Made by a program: the position numbers and the translations under genes
Source of the DNA: Candidatus Gastranaerophilales bacterium
GTDB lineage: Bacteria; Cyanobacteriota; Vampirovibrionia; Gastranaerophilales; Gastranaerophilaceae
Direction: 5' to 3'
DNA: 64,000 nt
Assembly: GCA_944325635.1 (NCBI GenBank)
Contig: CALVBD010000002.1
Span: 186,001 to 250,000, forward strand
Notes under the pieces: model-generated
What the model saw: only the letters and a program-made list of their open reading frames with translations
Told to the model about the DNA's origin: nothing
The model's database searches: none
In this document: in pieces, positions 24,965 to 33,855 of the stretch
Layout: each line of letters begins with the position of its first letter
How positions within the stretch are numbered: the stretch's first letter is position 1

Positions 24965-26156
24965 TTTTTTCGATTACCCATTTTTTTAAATCAGGATATG
25001 CCCTTATTCCGGTATGAATATCGTTGCCAACTTTCATTGAAGGAGTTCCGTTGATGCCCTGTTTGTATGCTTCATCTATTTCTTTTTGAATTTCTTGTCT
25101 TATTTCAAGGCTGTCGGCATCTTTTTTCAATTGTTCCATATTGAGTCCTAAATCTTCCGCAATTTTCAGCATTTTCTTTTCGTCAAACGGTTCGTTTGCA
25201 GGGATATTCTGGAAGAATGCATTATCAATATCCCAGAATTTTCCTTGTTTTTTTGCGGCAAGTGCGTATCTTGCCATTGTGCAAGAGCCGTCGTGGAACG
25301 GCTGGGTTAAATACTTGTTGCATTCCGTATCAAGCGGAAGGTTACGGTGTTCTATTCTGACATTTTTCAATTCTTTTGCAAGCTTATAAATCATCATATT
25401 ATTGACTTTGCAAATCGGGCAGCGGTAGTCTGTATAAGTATAGAGAATGATTTTCCCTTCAGGATTCCCGAGGATGTTGCCTGTGATTGCATATTTATTT
25501 TTCTTAGCTTTTACAAATTCGTCAAACATTCTTGCGTGTTTAACCTGCGGTGCAAATTTGAGAGTTACTGTTGTATAAGCAAGTCCTGCGCCTGCAAGGA
25601 GCATTACAACAATAAATGCAATGAGGTAAGCTTTATTTTTAATAGCGTCAAGGAAATCTGTTACACTCTGTTTGAATGCTTTTACAAGACCTCCGTTTTT
25701 ATAGTCAAGTGCAATAAGCCCTATCAGAAGGTTTAAAATATAAGTAAAAGCGCAGAGAATGCAGAGCTTTTGAATTTCAAACAAACTCAGGCATAACAAA
25801 ATCATAGAAATTGTAAATGCGATTATGCCAAGGCATGCAATATAATCCAGCGGATTTTTGAATACCTCCATAAATTTTAGGAGCTTGAAGTTTTTGAGTT
25901 TGTCTGCAATCAGCATAAGGAAAATAAACGCATACAAAAACATTCCCCAATATGCAAGCGGAATTCCGAAGAATTGAGATTCTGTTGTTCTCGCAATACC
26001 GTCACAGTCAATAAATTCGTTTACTGTACAAAAACTCGCGAGTGCATACGGGTTAAAGTTTGCATCATAATAAACTTTAGCAAGTTCAATAGTTGTCACA
26101 AATCCTATTAAAGCAATTATGAAAATCCAGATTTTTTTCATACGTGTATTTTCCAT
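24948..26156 (-). CDS. VKOR-DsbA-like fusion (disulfide bond formation)
   Basis: A 402-aa fusion makes and passes on disulfides in the periplasm. The N-terminal half is a VKOR membrane domain with several helices, the conserved loop pair SFCTVNEFIDC near residue 45, and the active-site CILC near residue 130. After a further membrane helix near 185-205 comes a DsbA/thioredoxin-like domain with YTYTDYRCPICKVNN (CPIC near 246), the Cys-containing RNLPLDTECN and the cis-Pro loop GINGTPSMKVG. VKOR-thioredoxin fusions are known in cyanobacteria and other phyla. The SD is AGGAG, 8 nt before ATG. Confidence 0.92.
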   Translation of the reverse strand: MENTRMKKIWIFIIALIGFVTTIELAKVYYDANFNPYALASFCTVNEFIDCDGIARTTESQFFGIPLAYWGMFLYAFIFLMLIADKLKNFKLLKFMEVFKNPLDYIACLGIIAFTISMILLCLSLFEIQKLCILCAFTYILNLLIGLIALDYKNGGLVKAFKQSVTDFLDAIKNKAYLIAFIVVMLLAGAGLAYTTVTLKFAPQVKHARMFDEFVKAKKNKYAITGNILGNPEGKIILYTYTDYRCPICKVNNMMIYKLAKELKNVRIEHRNLPLDTECNKYLTQPFHDGSCTMARYALAAKKQGKFWDIDNAFFQNIPANEPFDEKKMLKIAEDLGLNMEQLKKDADSLEIRQEIQKEIDEAYKQGINGTPSMKVGNDIHTGIRAYPDLKKWVIEKSEQQK

Positions 26157-26280
26157 TATAAAGTTCTCCTATTCTCTAGGGCTATTTTACAATTTTTATA
26201 ATTATAAATCAATACCGGAAAGTATTAGATGTACGAGAAAATTTGGAGATAATGTAGTAAAGCGAAATTTTTAAGTGGCG

Positions 26281-26372
26281 TTTGAAAAGCGGCTTGCGAG
26301 CTGAAGGTGAACAGGATTGCAGGAGAGCAGGACTGGGCAGCCTGTTAAACGCGAGCAAACAAGCCGCGACAC
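26281..26372. repeat. GC-rich structured intergenic element
   Basis: GCGGCTTG and CAAGCCGC close a structure of about 80 nt. Inside, AACAGG pairs with CCTGTT around a G/A-rich loop. The phrase TTAAACGCGAGCAAACAAG recurs in degenerate form at 45960-45980 (TTAAACGCGAACGAGCAAG) and partly at 43890-43910, suggesting a diverged dispersed repeat. Confidence 0.45.
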
Positions 26373-26382
26373 TAGATTAGAA

Positions 26383-26412
26383 TTGCGCTCATTTCGATTT
26401 TTATAGTATAAT
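26383..26412 (+). promoter_or_regulatory. promoter of the 253-aa gene, leaderless
   Basis: TTGCGC at 26383-26388, 18-bp spacer, TATAAT at 26407-26412; ATG at 26420 is 8 nt after the -10, near the expected +1. No SD. Confidence 0.6.
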
Positions 26413-26419
26413 ATGTTTT

Positions 26420-27181
26420 ATGAAAAAGAATTTGTTTGAACTTTTTATGGGGAAACTTCTTGCATATCCTCTCTGGGTTAAGCAGGCAGTATATTACAGG
26501 CTGTATCTCAATATGAAAGAGAATTACTGCGAGAGGCTTGTTATAAAAAATGCGAATAATCTTTTTGCTTTTTATAATCCGACAGTAACCTTTAAAGGGA
26601 AAACTGAACTCTGGGACAGGGCGAGCGGATTGGATTCCAATATTTATAATTTTTTACGCTTATGTGTGGAAGGTTACAGTATTCTGGAAATCTCCCTGAA
26701 TACTTTTCTTTCAATGGAAGAAGCTGCTAAGAATTTTATGTTTTGCCTTGAACAGAATTTTATAGAAAAGCCTGAAAGTGATGAAGTTTATGCAATGGGC
26801 GGATTTATTGCCGGAAAATTCAGAACGGGTGAATATTATAAAATTAACGGCTCAATTACAATTGACCAGCTTGATCAAGCTGTGATGACCCAGAGAAATC
26901 TTGATGACAGGATGGAGCATAAACTTTTTGGGAAAATCCTTGTTGACTTAGGATTTATAACAGAGAAAAATGTTCAGACATTATTTACCCTTAAAGCTGA
27001 TGCAAAACAGAGATTTATATTGGATTATTCCCTTGTACCGGAAACAGAGCCTGCGGGTTCTGAAAAAGATAAGCTTTTGGCAAAGATAGAACTCCTTGAA
27101 AAGTCAAACGACGCGTTGAAACGTAAGATGACACATTTATTACATTTGGTGGCAAAAGATGACAATGATGATGACGAGTAA
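26420..27181 (+). CDS. uncharacterised protein with GspE-N-like segment
   Basis: This 253-aa soluble protein is not assigned to a family. Residues about 140-200 contain ITIDQLDQAVMTQRN and HKLFGKILVDLGFITEKNVQ. These resemble the N-terminal regulatory module of type II secretion/type IV pilus ATPases (MshEN/GspE-N), where short helical repeats end in a G.ILV..G.I pattern. The N-terminal 120 residues may be a winged helix, and the C-terminal 35 form a charged coiled coil ending in Asp/Glu. Given three prepilin genes nearby, a link to pili or c-di-GMP is possible but unproven. It overlaps the asparaginase gene by 23 nt. Confidence 0.7.
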   Translation: MKKNLFELFMGKLLAYPLWVKQAVYYRLYLNMKENYCERLVIKNANNLFAFYNPTVTFKGKTELWDRASGLDSNIYNFLRLCVEGYSILEISLNTFLSMEEAAKNFMFCLEQNFIEKPESDEVYAMGGFIAGKFRTGEYYKINGSITIDQLDQAVMTQRNLDDRMEHKLFGKILVDLGFITEKNVQTLFTLKADAKQRFILDYSLVPETEPAGSEKDKLLAKIELLEKSNDALKRKMTHLLHLVAKDDNDDDE

Positions 27182-28118
27182 ACCGGAAATTCTTGTAAAA
27201 TATATTAGAGATGGGCTGATTGAAGAGGAACATTTCGGCTATATGTTGGTCTCTGACGGTCAGCATATTATAGATAGTATTGGTGAAACAAACGGGTATC
27301 CTTTCTTTTTGCGTTCCTGTGCAAAACCTTTGCAGGCAAGCCTTTTGATTGATTACGGAATGGATATAAGATACGATATGTCGTTGCAGGAAATTGCAAT
27401 TTGCTGCGCTTCCCACGCTGGTGAAAAAATTCACGTTGAAACAGCAAAAAATCTTTTAAAGAAAATTTGTCTTGATGAAACATATCTCAAATGCGGATTT
27501 CATAAGCCAATCTCCAAAACCGCAAAAGAAGAATTACTTTTGAGCGGGCAGCAGGAAAGCATTTTTCATAACAACTGTGTTGGAAAACATATTATGATGC
27601 TCGGGTTATGCAAGATGAACGGCTGGGATTTAGAAAGTTACGACTCCCCTGACCATCCGCTTCAAAAAGAGATTAAAAGAAAAGTTTATGAACTTTGCGG
27701 TGTAAAAAAAGATTATCCAGTGACAAAAGACGGCTGCGGGGTTCCTATACATTCAATGCCGTTAGAAAATATGGTGAAAGGTTTTATAAAACTTTTCTGC
27801 AATCCTAAATACGATAAAATAGCAAAAGCTTTTCGCGAATATCCTTACGTAATCGGCGGAGAGGACAGGACTGATACCAAAATTATATCAGGTTCTGAAA
27901 ACCTTGTTGCAAAAGTCGGTGCGGGCGGGCTTTGTATTGTAGTTAACCTTGAAAGTCAGGAAGGCTTGATTGTGAAGATTTCCGACTGCGATATGAAGGC
28001 ACGTGAACTTCTGACACTCGACAGCCTCAAAAATTTACACTGGGCAAATATTGAGGCTGATTACAATATAAAAACACTTCACGGTGATATTGTAGGCGAA
28101 ATAGTTACCTGTCTTTAA
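27159..28118 (+). CDS. asparaginase II-family protein (PF06089 type)
   Basis: This 319-aa protein belongs to the Rhizobium etli AnsA-like asparaginase group, not to the E. coli type. The order of motifs is [47 protein letters not shown] and [12 protein letters not shown], and then [10 protein letters not shown]. The likely role is deamidation of L-Asn to Asp and ammonia, or a related amide hydrolysis. It starts inside the upstream unknown gene. Several in-frame ATGs (27159, 27165, 27168, 27171) make the exact start uncertain. Confidence 0.85.
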   Translation: MTMMMTSKPEILVKYIRDGLIEEEHFGYMLVSDGQHIIDSIGETNGYPFFLRSCAKPLQASLLIDYGMDIRYDMSLQEIAICCASHAGEKIHVETAKNLLKKICLDETYLKCGFHKPISKTAKEELLLSGQQESIFHNNCVGKHIMMLGLCKMNGWDLESYDSPDHPLQKEIKRKVYELCGVKKDYPVTKDGCGVPIHSMPLENMVKGFIKLFCNPKYDKIAKAFREYPYVIGGEDRTDTKIISGSENLVAKVGAGGLCIVVNLESQEGLIVKISDCDMKARELLTLDSLKNLHWANIEADYNIKTLHGDIVGEIVTCL

Positions 28119-29286
28119 GTTTAATTTTGTCTCCCATATATTCTTTTGCATGGGCGTTATAGCCGACAAGCTGGTTTTGGATATATTCCTGGAGGGAAAT
28201 CCCAGGATTTTTAAATTTATTGTATGCTTTTGTGCTTTCTGCTTTTAAAAGTTCGACTCCGCGGTTATATACCTGCTGTGCTGTATTAATAATACTTTGC
28301 GGTGGATTACCTCTGTACATTTTTGCGGCTGTAGAAATATCAAATAATCTCCTTTTACTGAGTCCGCTCATTTCACGTCCTTTTTGAGATTTATTGTTAG
28401 TCATTTTGCATATTGCGGCTTCGTATTTTCCGTTTTTTAGCGCCCAGACTAAGCCAGGAGATTTTTCAATAATCGCTGTGCCTTTATTGAAAGTCATATC
28501 AAGAAGGGCTTCTTTTATACTTTGCGGAAGCTTGTCGTAATTTTGTTTCCCGCCCATAACGTCCCAAAGATTTTCTTCCATTTTCAGCATATCGTTTACG
28601 AAAAGTTCCAGAACTTCTTTATTGGTAAGTTTAGTTTTTTCACCTCTTTTAACAACGTGGCCTATACCTATTGTGAGATTTCCTTCGTCATCTCTGTATG
28701 GCGTGTTGTGGAATTTGTTATCAGGGAAAGGTTTTTTGTTTGCGTCAAGCCCATCTTCTATTCTTTTTAATCTTTTTACAAAATCCACACTGACCCCTAA
28801 GGCAGATGCTGCATCATTCAGATTATTTATATTTCGCGCTGTGCGGGTAGGTGGAATTTTCAGAGTCTGTCCTATTTGAAGTTTTGTGGCATCTTCTTTT
28901 GAAAGTCCGTTCAACATAAGTATTACACGTTCTTCAACGTTATATTTTCTGGCTAGTGTGGAAGGGGTTTCTCCTGCTTTTAAGGTATGGTCGACGTGCT
29001 GGGTAATTTTTAAATATCGGCTTCTTTTGCTGTCTGTTTCAATCTGTTCATCGGAAATATCTCGCATCATAGGAATTTCTCCTGATGAAGATTGCGATGA
29101 TGCCGAAGGTGCTCTTAAGATTTGTCCTATTGAAATGGTATTATCTTTTAAGCCGTTTGCTTTTTTTAGTTCCTCAACCGAGACTCCCATTGATTTTGCA
29201 ATAGAATAGAGAGTTTCTCCGGCTTTAACTTTGTGTCCGCCGTTTTGCTGAGGGATTATTGAAAAATTGAAATTTATTTCGCTCAA
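28105..29286 (-). CDS. LysM-LysM-lysozyme (GH24, phage-type) wall hydrolase
   Basis: This 393-aa protein contains two LysM modules (about 18-60, [19 protein letters not shown]; and about 95-145, [18 protein letters not shown]), followed by a phage-type lysozyme domain (about 170-340). The latter has the catalytic Glu region [33 protein letters not shown] and [10 protein letters not shown]. No signal peptide is visible, and the first LysM begins almost at the N-terminus, so export must be non-classical or the protein acts after lysis. It follows the amidase gene by 12 nt in one operon. Confidence 0.9.
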   Translation of the reverse strand: MSEINFNFSIIPQQNGGHKVKAGETLYSIAKSMGVSVEELKKANGLKDNTISIGQILRAPSASSQSSSGEIPMMRDISDEQIETDSKRSRYLKITQHVDHTLKAGETPSTLARKYNVEERVILMLNGLSKEDATKLQIGQTLKIPPTRTARNINNLNDAASALGVSVDFVKRLKRIEDGLDANKKPFPDNKFHNTPYRDDEGNLTIGIGHVVKRGEKTKLTNKEVLELFVNDMLKMEENLWDVMGGKQNYDKLPQSIKEALLDMTFNKGTAIIEKSPGLVWALKNGKYEAAICKMTNNKSQKGREMSGLSKRRLFDISTAAKMYRGNPPQSIINTAQQVYNRGVELLKAESTKAYNKFKNPGISLQEYIQNQLVGYNAHAKEYMGDKIKLKDR

Positions 29287-29298
29287 AATAAATCCTTT

Positions 29299-31179
29299 CT
29301 AGTTAAGCATAGTTTCTTCTATTGCATCGGCAATACATTCAGCATATTTTTTCTGGTCAAAATCTGACAGCAGGGAATTTGTAATGCTACCGTTTGCAAT
29401 GTTGCCGATTTCAAGAAGAGATGCAGTAACCCCTTTTGCCGCTTTATTTACGTACAAGTTATCGTGTACGGGGTTCGGAGTCAACGCCATAAAGCCTTGA
29501 TTTACGTGTTTATTGATGTTTTCTGCAAGTTCTTTATCAATATCTTTTGAGTATCTGACAGTGCAAGCTTTTTGATCCGGTCTTTCTTTAGCCGATTCAA
29601 CGTGAATTGAGAGAAACAGCATATTTTCTTTATCGGTATCTTGCATAACCTCTCTTACGGCATCGTCGCCTTTTTCACCATCAAGCATTCTTTCTATATA
29701 TTTTTGAGCCGCCATACCCCCGTTTCTGACTGCACCTGAAACTATAACAACCTGTGCGCCGCGGTTTCTTAAGTTATCGGCAATTTTGTCTGTATACATC
29801 TGTGCAACCCGCCATTCTTCAATCGGCATTTGTTCGCCTTCGGCATTTTCAACGGAAAGAACGGTTCCGGCATCAAAAAATCCGTTTTTCTGCTGATAGC
29901 CGCCATGTCCCGGATTAAGAATTACAACCTTACCGTCGAGATTTCCGCTTGAGGTAGGTTCTAAGACTTCTGTAACTGCTTCAATTTTTTTTGTCTCAGT
30001 ATTGTAATTTGGAAGCGGTCGAACTATAAACGGATCTTTTACCTCGCTGAAACCTTTATCCCGTCTGCCGCTGCTGAGAGCCCAGTTTTTTAATGTACCA
30101 GCGTTAACAAAATTTCCGTCGCCATCTTTTATTGAAGTTTTTGTTTCCGGAGTGATATCTCTGCTTCTGCCGCCGTTTGTTGTACGGAATACTTCATTCG
30201 GGTAAACTTTTCCGCTCATGTGCTCTGCGCGGATACCTGTATTATCGCGGTCATTTGTTTCTATGTCGTATTCTTCAATAAAACTTTCATCAGGATTAAT
30301 CATACCGTTGATGATTTTATCCATTTTCTTTGTGGATACAAATCCCCAAGAATCAAATTCGTCATTAAGGTTATCAATGAATTCTTCTCTCAATTTCGGG
30401 TTTCGGTTGCCGGTTTTTTCCGCTACCAAATCGAAAATTTTTGTCATAGCAGCTTTTCTGTCCTCGTGGCTGCTGCTCCATTCATCGGAAATCATATTGA
30501 TTAAACTTTTACCGTTTTGTTCTTCAAAACTTTGAACTACATCTATGACATTATTTCTGTTAATTTTATCAAAAATTTCGTTAAATTCTTCCCGTCCGAC
30601 AGCGCCTCTGTAATCACTTGCAGCCTGTTCCAGACCCGCTGCGATATCTTCCGCGCTCATAGGAGGCTCGGGCTGCTCTATAGGCTTTGATGCCGGTTTT
30701 GGCTGAGGTTTTAACTCAGGTTGAGGTTCTGTTTCCGGTTTAGGTTGAGGTGCCGGGGTGTCTTTGCCGGCAGCCGGTTTTTGCCTGTTTTTATCAGGAA
30801 ATACATAGAAGTATTCCCCTTTTTGAGGTTTGTAATTTTTATCAATATTATTCAGTGTGCAGAACTGTTCAAGTGTCATACCATGTTTTCTTGCGACGGA
30901 AGCAAGTCCCATTCCGGCTTCTATTTTCGCAGTCGGAATATTTTTTATGACCTGGCCTTTTTGAAGGGTATCTTTTGAAAGACCTGTCATGTTTTTAAAA
31001 TCCGTGAGAGTCATATTGAATTTTTTTGCTATGGAGGTAAGCGTTTTGTCGTCAGAACTGACTGTAACAATAAATTCACCTCTTGCTTTAGCTTCACGTT
31101 TGAGTTTTTCTGTATCTTCCGATTTTGAAGTTCCATTTGCGGCTGTTGTTTTTGAGCCGCGTTCTATTTTAAAGTTCAT
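29299..31179 (-). CDS. LysM-LysM-N-acetylmuramoyl-L-alanine amidase (Amidase_3)
   Basis: This 626-aa wall hydrolase has two LysM modules in the first 130 residues (FIVTVSSDDKTLTSIAKKFN; AGMGLASVARKHGMTLEQF). A Pro/Lys/Glu linker (about 140-175) and an unassigned helical region follow. A zinc amidase_3 domain comes after about residue 415, with VVILNPGHGGY, the LFLSIHVESA histidine and SLLEIGNI glutamate. It would cleave the glycan-peptide bond. No signal peptide is seen, as in its operon partner. ATG 31179 has GGAAG close upstream; an upstream TTG frame is rejected because a sigma28-like promoter overlaps it. Confidence 0.9.
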   Translation of the reverse strand: MNFKIERGSKTTAANGTSKSEDTEKLKREAKARGEFIVTVSSDDKTLTSIAKKFNMTLTDFKNMTGLSKDTLQKGQVIKNIPTAKIEAGMGLASVARKHGMTLEQFCTLNNIDKNYKPQKGEYFYVFPDKNRQKPAAGKDTPAPQPKPETEPQPELKPQPKPASKPIEQPEPPMSAEDIAAGLEQAASDYRGAVGREEFNEIFDKINRNNVIDVVQSFEEQNGKSLINMISDEWSSSHEDRKAAMTKIFDLVAEKTGNRNPKLREEFIDNLNDEFDSWGFVSTKKMDKIINGMINPDESFIEEYDIETNDRDNTGIRAEHMSGKVYPNEVFRTTNGGRSRDITPETKTSIKDGDGNFVNAGTLKNWALSSGRRDKGFSEVKDPFIVRPLPNYNTETKKIEAVTEVLEPTSSGNLDGKVVILNPGHGGYQQKNGFFDAGTVLSVENAEGEQMPIEEWRVAQMYTDKIADNLRNRGAQVVIVSGAVRNGGMAAQKYIERMLDGEKGDDAVREVMQDTDKENMLFLSIHVESAKERPDQKACTVRYSKDIDKELAENINKHVNQGFMALTPNPVHDNLYVNKAAKGVTASLLEIGNIANGSITNSLLSDFDQKKYAECIADAIEETMLN

Positions 31180-31207
31180 GGCATCTTCCTTATAAACTTC
31201 TACACAC

Positions 31208-31258
31208 AAAAAATAACGGCAGCTTTAAAATAAACTTTAAAAACTGTCGTTATTTTTT
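31208..31258 (-). terminator. terminator-type inverted repeat after upp
   Basis: AAAAAATAACGGCAG and CTGTCGTTATTTTTT are near-perfect 15-bp arms around a 21-nt A/T-rich loop. On the minus strand it would end the upp transcript, and its T-run faces both ways. Confidence 0.7.
31213..31239 (-). promoter_or_regulatory. sigma28-like promoter of the amidase-lysozyme operon
   Basis: On the minus strand TAAAGTTT, 11 nt, then GCCGTTAT (31220-31213). This equals the TAAA-N15-GCCGATAA consensus of FliA/SigD except for two -10 bases. The expected start is about 27 nt before ATG 31179. It is embedded in the terminator-like repeat, so coincidence must be considered. Confidence 0.4.
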
Positions 31259-31305
31259 ACAAAATTTAACAGAAAATTGGTGTACGACCGGCTACGCAAA
31301 TATTA

Positions 31306-31956
31306 TTATGTATTGAAAATTCTGTCGCCTGCATCGCCCATACCGGGAACAATATAGCCTTTTTCATTCAGATGATCATCCACGGCTGCTGTCGTAATTT
31401 CTATATCAGGATAGTGTTTTTGAATATTTTCTAACCCTTCCGGTGCTGCAATTATACATATAATTTTAATATTCTCAATTGGAATACCTTTATCAGCATA
31501 AAGTTTAATAGCTTCTATAAGAGTGTTTCCTGTAGCAAGCATAGGATCTGTCAGGTAAATATAGAATTTTTCCGGATTTGGTGCCTCCATAGGAACTTTA
31601 TTATAATACCAGACAGGTTTCAGCGTTTTTTCATCTCTATACATCCCGATATGACGTATGCAGGCTTGCGGCAGGATATCAATTGCTTCATCCGTAAAAA
31701 TCAGACCTGCTCGTAAAATCGGCGATATAATAATTTTTATATCAGGATCTATAACCTTTGTGGTAAAAGTCGTGAGAGGTGTTGTTACTTCTTTATCAAC
31801 AAGCGGAAGGTTTCTTGCAGCTTCATAAAGAAGGCAGCGGGTAATCTTTCTTGTTGCAATTCTGACTCCTTGCGAATCAGTATTTTTATCCCTCATTACC
31901 TTTAAATTTTCTAAAATAACAGGATTTGTTATGACTTTAACCTTTGCGCTAATCAT
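31306..31956 (-). CDS. upp: uracil phosphoribosyltransferase
   Basis: Upp converts uracil and PRPP to UMP in pyrimidine salvage. The 216-aa protein shows ITNPVILENLKVMRDKNT, the RKITRCLLYEAAR helix, the flexible-loop region SPILRAGLIFTDEA, the PRPP site YLTDPMLATGNT and the uracil-binding C-terminus AAVDDHLNEKGYIVPGMGDAGDRIF. It starts 8 nt inside the end of the upstream MCE gene, so it is coupled to it. It has no functional link to that gene that I can see. Confidence 0.97.
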   Translation of the reverse strand: MISAKVKVITNPVILENLKVMRDKNTDSQGVRIATRKITRCLLYEAARNLPLVDKEVTTPLTTFTTKVIDPDIKIIISPILRAGLIFTDEAIDILPQACIRHIGMYRDEKTLKPVWYYNKVPMEAPNPEKFYIYLTDPMLATGNTLIEAIKLYADKGIPIENIKIICIIAAPEGLENIQKHYPDIEITTAAVDDHLNEKGYIVPGMGDAGDRIFNT

Positions 31957-32587
31957 TTTTAGCCTCCTTTAACTTTTTTTTAAATTCCTGTCTGTTTTCC
32001 TGAAGTTTATCTATTAACCCGTTAATTTCTTCAATATCTTTTTCCTGCTTTTTAAAGGTCATTGCACCTCTTTTTGGCGGCATTGGCATAAATCCGTTTA
32101 TTTCCGTGGCAAAACGAGAACCTCTGATTATCATCGAAGTCAGTTTATCGAACATATCGTCAATAAGTCCTATTGCATCATTAAGCCTCATTGTTCTGTT
32201 AGTAACTATTAATTTATTTGTGGCAAGGCTTTGTTCAGTTGGAGGATAAATTTCAAGAGACTTAGACCCCCCCAGCCCGTTAAATTCTACTGTGGCAATA
32301 GCACCTTTAGGAATAGATACGTCTTTATTTTCCAAAACAAATTTTACATAAACCGTATCGCCGACAATTTTAATCTTTTCAATATACCCTATAGAAACTC
32401 CCATCATTCTCACAGGAGAACCGACTATCAGACCGTCAACGTCCTGTAGGAAGATTTGGTAGGTTTTTAATTCTTTTTTCTCCTGATAATTGTGATACCT
32501 TATCCCGAAAATAACCAGACTTATTATGATAATCCATATCAGTGCTTCTGCCCATTGAAGGATTTTGAATTTGTCTTTGATATTCAT
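31949..32587 (-). CDS. MCE/MlaD-domain membrane protein
   Basis: This 212-aa protein has one N-terminal transmembrane helix (WAEALIWIIIISLVIFGI). An MCE domain follows (about 40-115) with TYQIFLQDVDGLIVGSPVRM, GVSIGYIEKIKI, PKGAIATVEFNGLGGSKSLEIYPP. The C-terminal part is helical and charged. MCE proteins form hexameric rings that move lipids between inner and outer membranes, which implies a diderm envelope. The permease and ATPase partners (MlaE/MlaF) are not adjacent. No SD stands out. A C7/G7 run occurs inside the gene near 32267. Confidence 0.85.
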   Translation of the reverse strand: MNIKDKFKILQWAEALIWIIIISLVIFGIRYHNYQEKKELKTYQIFLQDVDGLIVGSPVRMMGVSIGYIEKIKIVGDTVYVKFVLENKDVSIPKGAIATVEFNGLGGSKSLEIYPPTEQSLATNKLIVTNRTMRLNDAIGLIDDMFDKLTSMIIRGSRFATEINGFMPMPPKRGAMTFKKQEKDIEEINGLIDKLQENRQEFKKKLKEAKND

Positions 32588-32682
32588 GTCTTTGATTATA
32601 GCATGATTTTTACTACTTGCGAAAAAAATTTTTATATTATATTATTAATTTACTGATTTATAAAGAAAAGAGGTTTACATAT

Positions 32683-32922
32683 ATGGAGCAAATAATAAAA
32701 GTAGCATGGGATTTGAACGAAAATACCGATAACAGATATCAGTTGGTTTATGAAATTGCAGAACTTGCAAAGAAACTGGTTGATGAAAATCAGGCTAAAA
32801 AAGCTCATGATGATTTTGTTTTTGAAGAAAATTATGATACAGGTTATACAAGAGAAAATCCTGTTGAACATGCTATTATGGTTAAAGCATCAGAAGCTGA
32901 CGATAATCGCTTGGTCGGTTAG
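32683..32922 (+). CDS. rpoZ: probable RNA polymerase omega subunit (short cyanobacterial type)
   Basis: This 79-aa protein has TDNRYQLVYEIAELAKKLVD, an acidic linker and NPVEHAIMVKASE. This matches the omega pattern (N/S-RY..V...A..A......NPV..A) and the about 76-80 aa length of cyanobacterial omega proteins. Omega supports assembly of RNA polymerase around beta-prime. ATG 32683 has AGAGG 10 nt upstream; the upstream open codons lie in an A/T-rich leader. The gene is monocistronic with its own terminator. The family is divergent, so certainty is moderate. Confidence 0.7.
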   Translation: MEQIIKVAWDLNENTDNRYQLVYEIAELAKKLVDENQAKKAHDDFVFEENYDTGYTRENPVEHAIMVKASEADDNRLVG

Positions 32923-32932
32923 TAATAATTTT

Positions 32933-32970
32933 AAAAAGACACACGGTAAATTTATGCTGTGTGTCTTTTT
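32933..32970 (+). terminator. rho-independent terminator after rpoZ-like gene
   Basis: AAAAAGACACAC pairs with GTGTGTCTTTTT (12 bp) around a loop of about 13 nt, ending in five T. Confidence 0.9.
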
Positions 32971-33001
32971 GTGAGAAAAAGGGGTTACGAGGGTTAATGG
33001 T

Positions 33002-33802
33002 ATGGACAAAACTGTTGAATTTATAGAAAAGACATCCGGTGGATTTAAGCCTGAAATAGCAATTATTTTAGGTTCTGGCCTTGGCGAATTGGCCGATGAA
33101 TATTGCGATATCGCTATTCCGTATTCGGAAATTCCGGGTTTTATCAAATCGACGGTCAAAGGGCATAAAGGCAGACTGGTTTTTGCGGAAATTTACGGTA
33201 AAAAAGTTGTTATGATGCAGGGCAGAAACCACTTTTATGAAGGTCATACAATGCAGGAAATTACTTATCCTGTTAAGGTTATGAAAAAATTGGGCGTTGA
33301 AACTTTTATTCTCACAAATGCAGCCGGAGCGGTAAATGAAACATATAAACCTTCGGATTTAATGATTTTGAAAGATCATATTAATTGTATGGGTACAAAT
33401 CCTCTTATCGGCCCTAATGACGAAACTCTTGGCGAAAGATTTCCTGATATGTCCGAGGTTTATAAAAAAGAATTGCGTGAACTTGCAAAGAAATGTGCCC
33501 ATGAACTGAGCATTGATGTTAAAGAAGGTGTTTATTTGGCAAATTCAGGCCCTTGTTATGAAACGCCTGCAGAAATTCACATGGCAAGACTGTTTGGTGC
33601 TGACGCCGTCGGTATGTCTACAGTTCCGGAAGCCATTGTTGCAAATTATTGCGGATTGAGGGTGCTCGGCATCAGCTGTATTTCTAATGCTGCAAGTTCT
33701 CACAACGGCGACAAACTTTCCCACGCGGAGGTTATTGAAACTACGAATAAAGCTAAAGCTAAGTTTAAATCTTTTATTTTGAAGATTATTGAAAATCTTT
33801 AA
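33002..33802 (+). CDS. punA: purine nucleoside phosphorylase (trimeric PNP-I type)
   Basis: PNP cleaves purine (deoxy)nucleosides with phosphate for base salvage. The 266-aa protein carries AIILGSGLGELADEY, the HKGRLVFAEIYGKKVVMMQG region, GRNHFYEGH, LTNAAGAVNETY, GPCYETPAEIHMARLFGADAVGMSTVPEA and SCISNAASSHNGDKLSHAEV. These are the human/Mycobacterium-type low-molecular-mass family motifs. With upp it gives nucleobase/nucleoside salvage in this stretch. GAGGG lies about 11 nt before ATG 33002. Confidence 0.95.
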   Translation: MDKTVEFIEKTSGGFKPEIAIILGSGLGELADEYCDIAIPYSEIPGFIKSTVKGHKGRLVFAEIYGKKVVMMQGRNHFYEGHTMQEITYPVKVMKKLGVETFILTNAAGAVNETYKPSDLMILKDHINCMGTNPLIGPNDETLGERFPDMSEVYKKELRELAKKCAHELSIDVKEGVYLANSGPCYETPAEIHMARLFGADAVGMSTVPEAIVANYCGLRVLGISCISNAASSHNGDKLSHAEVIETTNKAKAKFKSFILKIIENL

Positions 33803-33818
33803 TAGATATTTAGATTTA

Positions 33819-33847
33819 TTGACAAATTATAATACAAGTTCTAAAAT
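33819..33847 (+). promoter_or_regulatory. sigma70 promoter of the nrdD riboswitch leader
   Basis: TTGACA at 33819-33824 (consensus), 17-bp spacer, TAAAAT at 33842-33847. The predicted start near 33854 immediately precedes the riboswitch. Confidence 0.75.
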
Positions 33848-33855
33848 AAAATTAC

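Noticed and set aside
26281-26372. possible RNase P or other housekeeping RNA
   Set aside because: The AGGACTGGGCAG-like words were suggestive, but the conserved core elements of RNase P RNA, tmRNA or SRP RNA are absent and similar words recur in other spacers.
31213-31239. treating the 31208-31258 repeat only as promoter
   Set aside because: The same bases form a strong terminator-type inverted repeat after upp on the same strand; both readings are listed and the promoter is given low confidence.
19801-32280. G7 in the SpoIID-like gene (about 19822-19828) and C7 in the MCE gene (about 32267-32273) as phase-variable tracts
   Set aside because: Seven-base runs inside long intact frames are too short to claim switching.
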